Source: Lishizhenia tianjinensis (GTDB taxonomy: Bacteria; Bacteroidota; Bacteroidia; Flavobacteriales_D; Crocinitomicaceae). Taken from it: 34,150 bases of DNA. The first letter of the stretch is position 1; every line of letters starts with the position of its first letter. Below, piece after piece: positions 14,134 to 22,662 of this stretch. The notes below the pieces were generated by a model that worked only from the letters and a program-made list of their open reading frames with translations, made no database searches and was not told the DNA's origin. Location: positions 1-34,150 of the forward strand of contig CAMDLY010000023.1 of the NCBI GenBank assembly GCA_945902115.1. Direction: 5' to 3'. The translations under genes were made by a program, and so were the position numbers.

Positions 14134-14615
14134 ACTAATTCGTTCAAATGTGTTAACTGCTTTTTTATTTTCATTCGTGCCCTGAACAAATACACCTTCA
14201 CTTGAGAGGCAGAAATTTCAAGTATTTCCCCGATTTCGTCGTAGGAGTAACCTTCTAAATCCCTAAGCAACAAGATGCTTTTCTGAAGAGGAGGAAGAAT
14301 GGACACGACATAGTTGATCACTTGCGTAGACTCATATTGAGTTTTGTCAAAAGATCCTCTCTCGTGCAGAGCTAAGTTTAGTTCACAGGTGCGATTTTTC
14401 TTCTGGATGAAATTAATCATCGCATTGTTCACACACGTAAATAACCAAGCTTTAGTTTTTCCCGTCTCTACCTTTTCTCTGTTCATCCACAATTTTTCGA
14501 AAACATCTTGTACAATATCTTTGGCCTCTTCTTCATTGCGAAGAAAATTTACAGCAAATCTCATCAGAGGACTGCTGTATTGATAAATGGCCTTATTATA
14601 TTCGATTGATTTCAA
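14130..14615 (-). CDS. ECF-type RNA polymerase sigma-70 factor
   Basis: The 161-residue protein has region 2 (LMRFAVNFLRNEEEAKDIVQ then DVFEKLW) and region 4 (LPPLQKSILLLRDLEGYSYD then EIGEILEISASQVKVYLFRA), the domains of an extracytoplasmic-function sigma factor, with no sigma 1.1 or 3. It should direct transcription of a stress or envelope regulon when released by its anti-sigma factor. It is first in the three-gene operon, with an ATGA overlap to the anti-sigma gene. A -7 box and an 8-base inverted repeat lie in its leader. Confidence 0.95.
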   Translation of the reverse strand: MKSIEYNKAIYQYSSPLMRFAVNFLRNEEEAKDIVQDVFEKLWMNREKVETGKTKAWLFTCVNNAMINFIQKKNRTCELNLALHERGSFDKTQYESTQVINYVVSILPPLQKSILLLRDLEGYSYDEIGEILEISASQVKVYLFRARMKIKKQLTHLNELV

Positions 14616-14653
14616 AAAAAATGATTTGCAATTAAAACAATTTGAATTAGTTA

Positions 14654-14677
14654 AAAGTTACATCTGAACGTAACTTT
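14654..14677 (-). promoter_or_regulatory. Dyad in the leader of the sigma factor operon
   Basis: Arms AAAGTTAC and GTAACTTT are perfect reverse complements around an 8-base spacer. It begins about where transcription should start from the -7 box at 14682-14689, so it could be an operator or a 5'-terminal RNA stem-loop of the transcript. Confidence 0.5.
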
Positions 14678-14681
14678 AAAA

Positions 14682-14689
14682 CAAATATA
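14682..14689 (-). promoter_or_regulatory. Candidate -7 box of the sigma operon
   Basis: The minus strand reads TATATTTG (TAnnTTTG), 66 bases upstream of the sigma factor start codon. This is a housekeeping-type box; whether the operon also has a promoter read by its own sigma factor cannot be judged from one locus. Confidence 0.45.
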
Positions 14690-14743
14690 GCAAATGGAAG
14701 AATATATTACTATATGTGATTATTAAAACTCAATATTGCTTGA

Positions 14744-15394
14744 TTATTTACAATAACAGTTTTCCTGGAGTGCTTTATTTTTCCATTGAATCCAATACTC
14801 TTGTAAATTCTCTTTGGTTTTAAAAAGTTTACTCACCTGGAGCGATTTACAAAAAATAGTAGTCCTTTCTGGATTTTTTAAGTCCTTTAATCGTCTTTTT
14901 AAGTCAGGTGCGTGATCCCATCCGCCAGAATGGTCAAACGATGTATACGCATCACATTTTTTTTTGACCCTAATAAGCGGGATTTTTATGGTGTAATGCA
15001 CGGTGTCTTTATTGTCCATACCCAAAGTTGTCATAACAATATGATTCAGGTCAACCTTGCGAAACTTTCCTTCTTTGTGGAGCTTCTTGAGTTCTAATCC
15101 TGCTATTTTAGCTGCGAGATTAGACAATCGATGAGCAGTATCGTTCATTTCCCCGTTATACATAATAAACTCAGGTCCTTTGTAAGAAAAAAATAAGAGG
15201 GAATCACTGATGTCAATTTTTATGTCTGAGGTAAATACAGAATTCTCTAACGTTGCTGAGGGAATGGTTTTGTCATCAGCTTCTTTCGGAACAGAAGAGT
15301 CTTCCTTGTTTGGCGTGCAAGAGGAGTTAAGAAATAAGAAAAAGCAGCTGCTAAAAGCCGAAATTATCGAAGCCGTTTTCAGATAAAGATTCAT
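14744..15394 (-). CDS. Hypothetical lipoprotein
   Basis: The 216-residue product starts with a hydrophobic leader and Cys26 in FLFLNSSCTPN, a plausible lipobox, so it is probably lipid-anchored in the outer or inner membrane. The mature part begins with a Ser/Asp/Lys-rich linker and then a mixed domain with several lysine-rich helices and terminal cysteines (ENCYCK). No family is recognised. Its first 44 bases overlap the end of the Nudix-type gene on the same strand, so the pair is probably one transcript. There is no obvious link to sugar use. Confidence 0.6.
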   Translation of the reverse strand: MNLYLKTASIISAFSSCFFLFLNSSCTPNKEDSSVPKEADDKTIPSATLENSVFTSDIKIDISDSLLFFSYKGPEFIMYNGEMNDTAHRLSNLAAKIAGLELKKLHKEGKFRKVDLNHIVMTTLGMDNKDTVHYTIKIPLIRVKKKCDAYTSFDHSGGWDHAPDLKRRLKDLKNPERTTIFCKSLQVSKLFKTKENLQEYWIQWKNKALQENCYCK

Positions 15395-16094
15395 ATTTTT
15401 CTACGTCGAATTTATATAAAAGAGAAGGTTTGTGGGGAACGCCTCGCTGTTTCTCTTTCAGCGCTGTGACTATCCCAAGCTTTTGGACTTTGCGTCTAAA
15501 ATTTCTCTTATCTAATGGTTTGTCTAGAATGCTCTCGTATAATTTATGTAGTTGGCTTAAAGTGAATTTCTCCGGTAATAAATTGAAACCAATTGGTTGA
15601 ACTTTTATTTTTTGTCTTAGTTTTTCCTTGGCTGCTAACAAGATTTCATAATGGTCGAAAGCGAGTTCAAAAAGTTCACTTACTGGTGCCCATCCCGCTG
15701 TTTTGGCGAAGGAGGAGGCGTGAGGAGCATAGTCCGACATTTTGACTAATGAGTAATAAGCAACTGTAATTACCCGCGCCTCGGGTTCAGCGCGTATCGA
15801 TTGCAACCATTCTCTGTCTGCATCTTTACAAATTCTATTTGGATCTCCAAATGCACCTACTTGTTCGAGATAAATATTCTTGATACCTGCTAATTCGTCT
15901 AAAACTCTACTCGCGGCTTGATCTAAATTTTCATCATTGTAAATCAAATTTCCGGGAAGGGCTAGTCGCGGTCCATTTTTCGTTTCTTGACCCCTATCAA
16001 TGAGTAAAACAGTAAGTTTCTCAAAATCAAAACCAAAAATAACGCAATCAACGGAGACATTCGGATTTAATTCATGCATTGCTTTTTTTTGCAT
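15351..16094 (-). CDS. Nudix-domain transcriptional regulator (NrtR/AraR-like)
   Basis: The 247-residue protein has an N-terminal Nudix fold (VDCVIFGFDFEKLTVLLIDR, then LALPGNLI) with a degenerate Nudix box: the REUxEE core reads RVLDEL, so hydrolase activity is unlikely. The C-terminal 90 residues (FTLSQLHKLYESILDKPLD then KRNFRRKVQKLGIV) form the winged helix typical of NrtR-type regulators, which in Bacteroidota often sense sugar metabolites and control sugar operons. It is divergent from the maltose operon, separated by 82 bases holding a dyad, so it probably controls that operon. An alternative start lies at 16079. Confidence 0.88.
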   Translation of the reverse strand: MQKKAMHELNPNVSVDCVIFGFDFEKLTVLLIDRGQETKNGPRLALPGNLIYNDENLDQAASRVLDELAGIKNIYLEQVGAFGDPNRICKDADREWLQSIRAEPEARVITVAYYSLVKMSDYAPHASSFAKTAGWAPVSELFELAFDHYEILLAAKEKLRQKIKVQPIGFNLLPEKFTLSQLHKLYESILDKPLDKRNFRRKVQKLGIVTALKEKQRGVPHKPSLLYKFDVEKYESLSENGFDNFGF

Positions 16095-16123
16095 ATTTTA
16101 GTTCTAAATTAGATTTAATGTGC

Positions 16124-16131
16124 TACATTTG
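16124..16131 (+). promoter_or_regulatory. Candidate -7 box of the maltose operon
   Basis: TACATTTG matches TAnnTTTG, 45 bases before the first start codon of the operon. The dyad at 16152-16165 lies just downstream, as expected for a repressor site. Confidence 0.5.
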
Positions 16132-16151
16132 ATAGTGTAATTATGACACGA

Positions 16152-16165
16152 AGTTAAACTTAACT
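16152..16165 (+). promoter_or_regulatory. Operator-like dyad between regulator and maltose operon
   Basis: AGTTAA-AC-TTAACT, perfect 6-base arms around a 2-base centre, 11 bases ahead of the ATG at 16177. A weaker GTGT/ACAC dyad lies at 16135-16149. Either could be the site of the divergent Nudix-type regulator. Confidence 0.45.
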
Positions 16166-16176
16166 CTCACAAATTT

Positions 16177-17043
16177 ATGTTTTTTGTTATAGAAAGTGGA
16201 TCAACTAAAAGTGATTGGGTGTTAATAGATAACAAAAATAACCAAACTTTTTATTCTACAATGGGTTTTAACCCGTATTTCCATTCAGCAGACCTCATTG
16301 AAAAAGAACTGAAAAGTAACCCGGAAATTTATCGATTAGCTTCAGAGATTAAAGGTGTTTACTTTTATGGCGCTGGTTGTTCAAGTCCTAAAATGAACAA
16401 AATTGTTGAAGACGGATTTGGTAGGGTTTTTACTCATGCAGATATTTTGGTTGAACATGACTTATTAGCATGTGCTTACGCCACATACAGAGGAGTTCCG
16501 GTGATTTCTTGTATTATTGGAACAGGTTCTAATTCTTGTTATTTCGATGGTTTAAAACTTTCGGAGGAAGTTCCTGCCCTCGGTTATGTTCTTGGAGATG
16601 AGGGGAGTGGTTCATATTTCGGGAAGCAATTGTTAGCTGGATATCTTTATCATAAGTTGTCACCAGAAATTGAACAAGACTTTTTCTCTACCTACGGTCT
16701 CGATAAAGAGGCAATTGTAGATAAGGTTTATTGTGAGCCCAATGCAAATGTATTTATTGCTTCTTTTATGCCCTTTATTTACAAGTACAAGTCAGATGAA
16801 TTTATGCATCAGATGCTTGTTGAGGGGTTTAAGCGATTCATAGATGTCCACGTGACATGTTATCCCAATTATCGGGAGAAAGAATTAAACTTTGTAGGTT
16901 CGATTTCTTCACTTTTTGAGGAGGAACTAATAGAGGCTGCGGCTTCATTTGGCCTTACTATCGGAGCAATCATCAGAAGACCTGTTGATTCACTTGTAAG
17001 TTACCATGTGAAATATATACTTAGCAATCAATTAACGCAATAA
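16177..17043 (+). CDS. BadF/BcrA-type ASKHA kinase (annotated in relatives as N-acetylglucosamine kinase)
   Basis: The 288-residue cytoplasmic protein has the ASKHA phosphate-1 loop SGSTKSDWVLID near the start, an adenosine-side VISCIIGTGSNSCYFDG, and LGDEGSGSYFG, a signature of the BadF/GlcNAc kinase-like family. It phosphorylates a sugar. In this operon, where maltose phosphorylase releases free glucose, a glucokinase role is the economical inference, though related proteins act on GlcNAc. The stop overlaps the next ATG by one base (TAATG), indicating coupling. Confidence 0.85.
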   Translation: MFFVIESGSTKSDWVLIDNKNNQTFYSTMGFNPYFHSADLIEKELKSNPEIYRLASEIKGVYFYGAGCSSPKMNKIVEDGFGRVFTHADILVEHDLLACAYATYRGVPVISCIIGTGSNSCYFDGLKLSEEVPALGYVLGDEGSGSYFGKQLLAGYLYHKLSPEIEQDFFSTYGLDKEAIVDKVYCEPNANVFIASFMPFIYKYKSDEFMHQMLVEGFKRFIDVHVTCYPNYREKELNFVGSISSLFEEELIEAAASFGLTIGAIIRRPVDSLVSYHVKYILSNQLTQ

Positions 17044-18359
17044 TGAAATCGTATATTTTAATAGTCATACTCGCAACGACTTACTTTTCGTTTGGACAAT
17101 TTAAAACACCGGAATGGTGTAAAAAAGCCACTATTTACGAGGTCAATATTCGTCAGTTCACCCCCGAAGGTACTTTTGCAGCATTTTCAAAACACCTGCC
17201 TCGTTTGAAGCAAATGGGTGTGGATATAATTTGGTTGATGCCAATACATCCCATTGGAGAGAAGAATAGAAAAGGCGGTCTAGGAAGCTATTATGCGGTC
17301 AGGAACTATGAGGAAGTAAACGCTGAATTTGGAACTATGGCAGATTTTCAGCAATTGGTTAAAGAAACTCATGCAAACGGTATGAAGCTTATCATCGATT
17401 GGGTGGCAAATCACACTTCACCCGATAATGTATGGGTTGGTCAAGGGCATATGGATTGGTACACCTTGGATTCCACAGGGAATCTTCAGCCGACTATTGG
17501 TACGGATTGGTGGGATGTAGCTGATTTGAATTATGACAACAAGGAGATGAGAAAAGCCATGATTTCTTCCATGCAGTTTTGGCTTAAAAATGCTGATATT
17601 GATGGTTTTCGTTGCGATGTAGCGGGATGGGTTCCGATGGATTTTTGGATTGAAGCGCGTAAAGAACTTGATGCCGTGAAGCCCATATTCTTTTTGGCGG
17701 AATCTGAAGGGGTAGACCAGCACCAGGCTTTTGATATGACGTACGGCTGGGAATTACATCATGTTATGAACGAGATAGCCAAAGGAAAAAAGAGCAACGC
17801 AGATGTTTTGGCGTACTTTGAAAAAAACAAGTACAAACGTTCCGATTACCGCATGCATTTTACTTCCAATCACGATGAAAATTCATGGAACGGAACAGAA
17901 ATGGAGCGCTTGGGAGATGCACGCTTTGCGCTCGCTGTTTTTGCGGCAACTATTGAGGGGATGCCACTCGTTTACAATGGCCAGGAGACATCCTTGGATA
18001 AGCGATTGCGTTTTTTCGAAAAGGACACCATCGATTGGTTGAAAATGGATTTGGTTTCATTTTATACCAAATTGCTTCAACTGAATCGTAAAAATTCAGC
18101 CTTGTGGAATGGTGAATATGGAGCTCCACCTGTATTTCACACAGAGGCTACTTCTCCTATACTTATATATTCTCGGGAAAAAGACGGAAATAAAGTCGTG
18201 GTTGCCATTAATATGTCAGCAAAAGATGCGGCCTTGAAATTAACAGATCCCAAACTGTTTGGAAAATACAAAGAATTGTTCAGTGGAGAAAAACTCCGTA
18301 TAAAAAAGGATATGACACTTGACTTAGAGGCCTGGGGATACAGGGTTTGGGTTAAGTAA
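17043..18359 (+). CDS. Exported GH13 alpha-amylase-family glycosidase
   Basis: The 438-residue enzyme begins with a signal peptide (MKSYILIVILATTYFSFGQ), so it is periplasmic or surface-located. The GH13 catalytic triad is present: nucleophile Asp192 in GFRCDVAG, acid/base Glu220 in FLAESEG and Asp278 in TSNHDENSW. The region DWVANHTSPD is conserved region I. There is no T9SS tail, unlike the second amylase of this operon, so I place it in the periplasm acting on oligosaccharides. It could also be a neopullulanase- or cyclomaltodextrinase-type enzyme; family assignment is firm, specificity is not. Confidence 0.93.
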   Translation: MKSYILIVILATTYFSFGQFKTPEWCKKATIYEVNIRQFTPEGTFAAFSKHLPRLKQMGVDIIWLMPIHPIGEKNRKGGLGSYYAVRNYEEVNAEFGTMADFQQLVKETHANGMKLIIDWVANHTSPDNVWVGQGHMDWYTLDSTGNLQPTIGTDWWDVADLNYDNKEMRKAMISSMQFWLKNADIDGFRCDVAGWVPMDFWIEARKELDAVKPIFFLAESEGVDQHQAFDMTYGWELHHVMNEIAKGKKSNADVLAYFEKNKYKRSDYRMHFTSNHDENSWNGTEMERLGDARFALAVFAATIEGMPLVYNGQETSLDKRLRFFEKDTIDWLKMDLVSFYTKLLQLNRKNSALWNGEYGAPPVFHTEATSPILIYSREKDGNKVVVAINMSAKDAALKLTDPKLFGKYKELFSGEKLRIKKDMTLDLEAWGYRVWVK

Positions 18360-18373
18360 TAAAACGTAAGGCA

Positions 18374-19738
18374 ATGCTGCAACATAAACCAAAATTATCT
18401 TTCTGGCAAATTTGGAACATGAGTTTTGGCTTCATGGGAATCCAATTCGGGTTTGCGCTGCAAGGAGGATACATGTCTAGAATATTTCAAACATTAGGTG
18501 CTGAACCTGATGAAATTCCCGGCTTGTGGATTGCTGCACCTTTAACGGGTCTACTTGTTCAACCAATTATTGGTTTTCTATCTGATCGGACTTGGTCCCC
18601 TCGTTTTGGGCGTAGAAAGCCTTATTTCTTGATAGGGGCTATTTTAAGTTCTGTAGCCTTGTTATTTGTTCCTTATTCCCCAGAATTATGGGTGGCGGCT
18701 GGGTTTTTATGGATTCTTGACGCTTCAATAAATGTAAGTATGGAACCTTTTAGGGCACTCGTTGCTGACAAATTGCCAGATGAACAACGATCTTATGGTT
18801 TTATCCTTCAAACATTAATCATTGGAATAGGTACATGGGTGGCCTCAAATTTACCTTGGATGGTATCTAAATTAGGAATCGCCGAATCTAACGATACGTC
18901 CGTTATACCCACCAACGTCAAAGTCGCCTTTGGGATTGGGGCATTGGTATTTTTAGCGAGTATACTATATACCGTATTAACTACAGAAGAATATCCCCCA
19001 AGCGACGAAGATAAATTTAGAGAAGAGAAAAATAAGGGCCGTTTTTTACCCGATTTACTAGCCTCAGTGAAATCAATGTCAGGAACTATGCTGAAACTTG
19101 GTATTGTTCAGTTTTTTAGTTGGTTTGCATTTTTTACCATGTGGAGTATGTCTACTCCGGCATTAACAGCACATATTTATAACTCACCAGCACCAATTGA
19201 GGAGAACTTTAATATGAATATCGCTTCTGAAAAGGCAGATTTTGAAAAAATGAATTCAGCATTTCAAGCTGCAGCTGATTTAGTTGGATCGAATATGGGA
19301 GTCTACGGTTTGACATCCATGGCTTTTGCCCTAATATTGACATTTTATTCATCTAAAAACATAATTAATAGAAAATGGATTCACCTAGTATCTCTAGTGA
19401 TTGGGGGTTGTGGGTTTTTGCTGATGAATTTTATACCTGACCCAAGTTATTTGTGGATGTGTTTTGCACTCATTGGATTTTCTTGGGGAAGTATTTTATC
19501 TATGCCATACGCTATGTTGTCAAGTTCTGTGGATGAGAGCAAAATGGGATTAATGATGGGGCTATTCAACATGTTCATTGTGATACCTCAAATCATTGCC
19601 TCTTTGGGTGGAGTGAACACACTATCGAGACTATTTGGTGACTCACCAATTTCCCCTATGCTATTGGCAGGAACCTCTTTGGTTGTTGCAGGATTATGTA
19701 ATCTATTGATCCGCGATAAAAATGTTTCTCATGGTTAA
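18374..19738 (+). CDS. MFS sugar transporter, SLC45/GPH-like (maltose candidate)
   Basis: A 454-residue inner membrane protein with about twelve hydrophobic segments. The loop LSDRTWSPRFGRRKPYFLIG between helices 2 and 3 carries the D-R and R-x-GRR-x-P-Y pattern of SLC45/GPH-type sugar cotransporters. Its place between an exported amylase and the maltose phosphorylase pair points to maltose uptake. It ends eight bases into the pgmB gene that follows. Confidence 0.88.
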   Translation: MLQHKPKLSFWQIWNMSFGFMGIQFGFALQGGYMSRIFQTLGAEPDEIPGLWIAAPLTGLLVQPIIGFLSDRTWSPRFGRRKPYFLIGAILSSVALLFVPYSPELWVAAGFLWILDASINVSMEPFRALVADKLPDEQRSYGFILQTLIIGIGTWVASNLPWMVSKLGIAESNDTSVIPTNVKVAFGIGALVFLASILYTVLTTEEYPPSDEDKFREEKNKGRFLPDLLASVKSMSGTMLKLGIVQFFSWFAFFTMWSMSTPALTAHIYNSPAPIEENFNMNIASEKADFEKMNSAFQAAADLVGSNMGVYGLTSMAFALILTFYSSKNIINRKWIHLVSLVIGGCGFLLMNFIPDPSYLWMCFALIGFSWGSILSMPYAMLSSSVDESKMGLMMGLFNMFIVIPQIIASLGGVNTLSRLFGDSPISPMLLAGTSLVVAGLCNLLIRDKNVSHG

Positions 19739-20390
19739 TATAAATGCGCTTCTTTTCGACCTGGACGGGGTGTTAGTTTCAACGGAAACCAATCATTACT
19801 TGGCATGGAAAGCTATTGCACAGGAATTGGGTGTGCCTTTCACAGAACACGACAATGAATCTTTAAAAGGGATTAGCAGGGCAGACTCATTGAAGAAAAT
19901 TCTCGGTAAGGGCGGGCTAACAATAAGTAATGAAGAATTCGATCGCTTAATGACAAAGAAAAATAATTACTACTTAGCGTCCATTGCTGAAATAAATCAG
20001 TCGAAATTACTCCCTGGGGTGAAGGAATTATTAATCTTAGCCAAAGAACGTAGAATTAAAATGGCAGTCGGTTCTTCTAGTAAAAATGCAAAATTCATTT
20101 TAGAAAAACTCAATATTCAGCAATATTTTGATGCTGTAATAGATGGCAACGATGTGCAAATACCGAAGCCAAATCCTGAAGTTTTTCTCAAAGGAGCGAG
20201 TGCTTTGAATTCTTTACCAATAGAGTGTATTGTATTTGAAGATGCTCAAAGTGGGGTGGAAGCAGCTTTGGCAGGTAATTTTAATGTGATAGGGGTAGGT
20301 AATCCTGCGCTGAAAAATGTAGTTACACACTACTTAAATGATTTAACTGAATTTAGTATTGATAATTATGCGCAACTTATTCGAAATTGA
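19731..20390 (+). CDS. pgmB: Beta-phosphoglucomutase
   Basis: A HAD-superfamily enzyme converting beta-glucose-1-phosphate to glucose-6-phosphate. The 219-residue protein has motif I LLFDLDGVLVSTE (nucleophile and acid/base Asp), the cap motif KGISRADSL characteristic of beta-PGM, motif II AVGSSSKNA and motif IV FEDAQSGVEAA. The start at 19731 is chosen over 19722, which would add MFL ahead of a typical start. It overlaps the transporter by eight bases and the phosphorylase by 23 bases, so all three are translationally linked. It pairs directly with the GH65 phosphorylase. Confidence 0.93.
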   Translation: MVNINALLFDLDGVLVSTETNHYLAWKAIAQELGVPFTEHDNESLKGISRADSLKKILGKGGLTISNEEFDRLMTKKNNYYLASIAEINQSKLLPGVKELLILAKERRIKMAVGSSSKNAKFILEKLNIQQYFDAVIDGNDVQIPKPNPEVFLKGASALNSLPIECIVFEDAQSGVEAALAGNFNVIGVGNPALKNVVTHYLNDLTEFSIDNYAQLIRN

Positions 20391-22662
20391 TGAGTGGAAA
20401 ATAACAGAAAATACCTTCGATGCAGAAAAGCAAAAACAAGCAGAGAGTATTTTTAGTTTAGGAAATGGATCATTCGGTCAACGGGCAAATTTTGAAGAAA
20501 AATATTCGGGTTCTACATTGCAAGGAAGTTATGTTGGGGGCATTTATTATCCAGACAAGACACGCGTAGGATGGTGGAAGAATGGGTATCCAGAGTATTT
20601 TGCTAAAGTGCTTAATTCTTGTAATTGGATTGGTATCAATGTAGAATTGGACGGTGAAATTTTAGACCTCAATAAACAAGTGGTTTTGTCTTTTTATCGT
20701 GAATTGGATATGCAAAAGGGAACGCTAAAACGGAAATTTATCGTACGCTTTTCTAATGGTAAAGAACTTGAAATTGAATCTTTGCGATTCTGTTCCATGG
20801 CAAATGATGAAATCGCCGCCATACGCTATTCGATTACCCCGTTAAATTTTACGGGAAATGTGAAATTCACCCCCTACTTGGATGCTAATGTTTATAATCA
20901 CGACGCGAACTATGACGAGTTCTTTTGGGAGGAAGACAGCCACAAAGTAGATGTCAAGAAAGGTTATGTTTGCGTCAAGACAAAAAAGACAAATTTTTAC
21001 GTTTCCACCGCTATGCGCTTTTCATTTTGGAAAAAAGATGAACTCTTGGATATTCACCCGAATTATTCGTCAAAGCCATTTTATGTGGAAAACAACTTTG
21101 AACACTACTTGGAGAAGGGGGTAACCTACCATTTAAAAAAGTACGTATCCATAGTGTCAACCCTAAATCACTCTGAGTTTTCGGTTATACCTCGCTCTAT
21201 AAACAATGTGAGAGATGCTTACACTACCGGTTTTGACCCACTCATATTAGATCATATTAAGGCTTGGAGTGACATATGGGAAAAGGCGGATATTCAGATC
21301 TCAGGTGATTTGGCAGCGCAGCAGGGTATAAGGTTCAATATTTTTCAACTTTATCAGACGTATACAGGTAAAAATGAAAAACTAAATATAGGCCCAAAAG
21401 GTTTTACAGGGGAAAAGTATGGCGGCGCTACATATTGGGATACAGAAGCTTATTGTTTGCCGTTTTACTTGAAAACAAGTGATCCAAAGGTGGCGAAACA
21501 ATTATTGGTTTATCGATACAATCAATTGGATAAAGCCATTGAAAATGCGCAGAAACTAGGTTTTAAAAACGGTGCAGCCTTGTATCCTATGGTTACCATG
21601 AATGGTGAGGAATGTCACAACGAGTGGGAAATAACCTTCGAAGAGATACATCGAAATGGAGCGATTGCTTTTGCTATATACAATTACATCCGACATACGG
21701 GCGATGAATCTTATCTACTGGAATGTGGACGAGCTGTATTGTATGCTATAGCACGTTTTTGGGTGCAGCGATTCAATTGGTCAAGCGAGAAAAACGAATT
21801 CGTTATGTTAGGAGTAACTGGCCCCAATGAATACGAAAATAATGTGAACAACAATTGGTATACGAATTACATCGCGAGATGGTGTGTTTCCTATGCGCTG
21901 AAAGTGCATGAAGATTTAAAGGATAATCCAGGTCCCATGGTAACTTCTTCGGAAGTGAAAGAATGGCAATACCTAATTTCAAATGTCTATCTTCCAACCT
22001 TAGCAGGAACAAAGGTGTTTTTGCAGCAGGACGGATTCATGGATAAAGAACAACTTGCCGCGAAGGATATTCCAGAAAGCCAAAACCCAATCAATAAACA
22101 CTGGTCTTGGGACCGTATTCTTCGCTCTATCTTTATAAAACAAGCCGACGTTTTGCAGGGATTATACCTATTCGAGGAACATTTTGATGAGGAAACACTC
22201 AAGCAGAACTTTGACTTTTACGAGCCTAAAACAGTTCATGAATCATCTTTGTCCCCATGTATACATGCCATCTTAGCGGCTAAAATCGGGAGATTGGAAA
22301 AAGCGTATGAATTATATTTGAGAACTTCTAGATTGGATCTTGACGATTACAGTCACGAAGCGGACGAAGGTCTTCATATCACAAGTATGGCCGGAACATG
22401 GATGTCTATAGTAGAAGGCCTTGCAGGTATTCGTGTAACATCACAAGGTATCCATATTAAACCCGTGATTCCCAATCAATGGAGGTCTTATTGTTTTCAA
22501 ATTATGGTGCGTAATCAACTCGTAAGGGTTGAAGTATTTAGAGATGAGTACCAGATTCAAAACACAGGTTCAGATGCTATAATAGTGGCTTGTACAGAAG
22601 GAGAATTAACTATTGAAGCAGGAGAGCACAAAATAATAACTAACGTCATAACAACAGTATAA
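20368..22662 (+). CDS. mapA: GH65 glycoside phosphorylase, probable maltose phosphorylase
   Basis: Splits maltose with inorganic phosphate into glucose and beta-glucose-1-phosphate in the cytoplasm. The 764-residue enzyme has the GH65 (alpha/alpha)6 barrel signature TGPNEYENNVNNNWYTN with Glu488 as the general acid (Glu487 in L. brevis maltose phosphorylase), TYWDTEAYCLPF in the substrate loop, and a conserved C-terminal DEGLHITSMAGTWM. The ATG at 20368 is used; an upstream TTG at 20359 is unlikely. The adjoining pgmB and lack of a trehalose-specific gene favour maltose, but kojibiose, nigerose and trehalose phosphorylases share the fold. Confidence 0.9.
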   Translation: MRNLFEIDEWKITENTFDAEKQKQAESIFSLGNGSFGQRANFEEKYSGSTLQGSYVGGIYYPDKTRVGWWKNGYPEYFAKVLNSCNWIGINVELDGEILDLNKQVVLSFYRELDMQKGTLKRKFIVRFSNGKELEIESLRFCSMANDEIAAIRYSITPLNFTGNVKFTPYLDANVYNHDANYDEFFWEEDSHKVDVKKGYVCVKTKKTNFYVSTAMRFSFWKKDELLDIHPNYSSKPFYVENNFEHYLEKGVTYHLKKYVSIVSTLNHSEFSVIPRSINNVRDAYTTGFDPLILDHIKAWSDIWEKADIQISGDLAAQQGIRFNIFQLYQTYTGKNEKLNIGPKGFTGEKYGGATYWDTEAYCLPFYLKTSDPKVAKQLLVYRYNQLDKAIENAQKLGFKNGAALYPMVTMNGEECHNEWEITFEEIHRNGAIAFAIYNYIRHTGDESYLLECGRAVLYAIARFWVQRFNWSSEKNEFVMLGVTGPNEYENNVNNNWYTNYIARWCVSYALKVHEDLKDNPGPMVTSSEVKEWQYLISNVYLPTLAGTKVFLQQDGFMDKEQLAAKDIPESQNPINKHWSWDRILRSIFIKQADVLQGLYLFEEHFDEETLKQNFDFYEPKTVHESSLSPCIHAILAAKIGRLEKAYELYLRTSRLDLDDYSHEADEGLHITSMAGTWMSIVEGLAGIRVTSQGIHIKPVIPNQWRSYCFQIMVRNQLVRVEVFRDEYQIQNTGSDAIIVACTEGELTIEAGEHKIITNVITTV

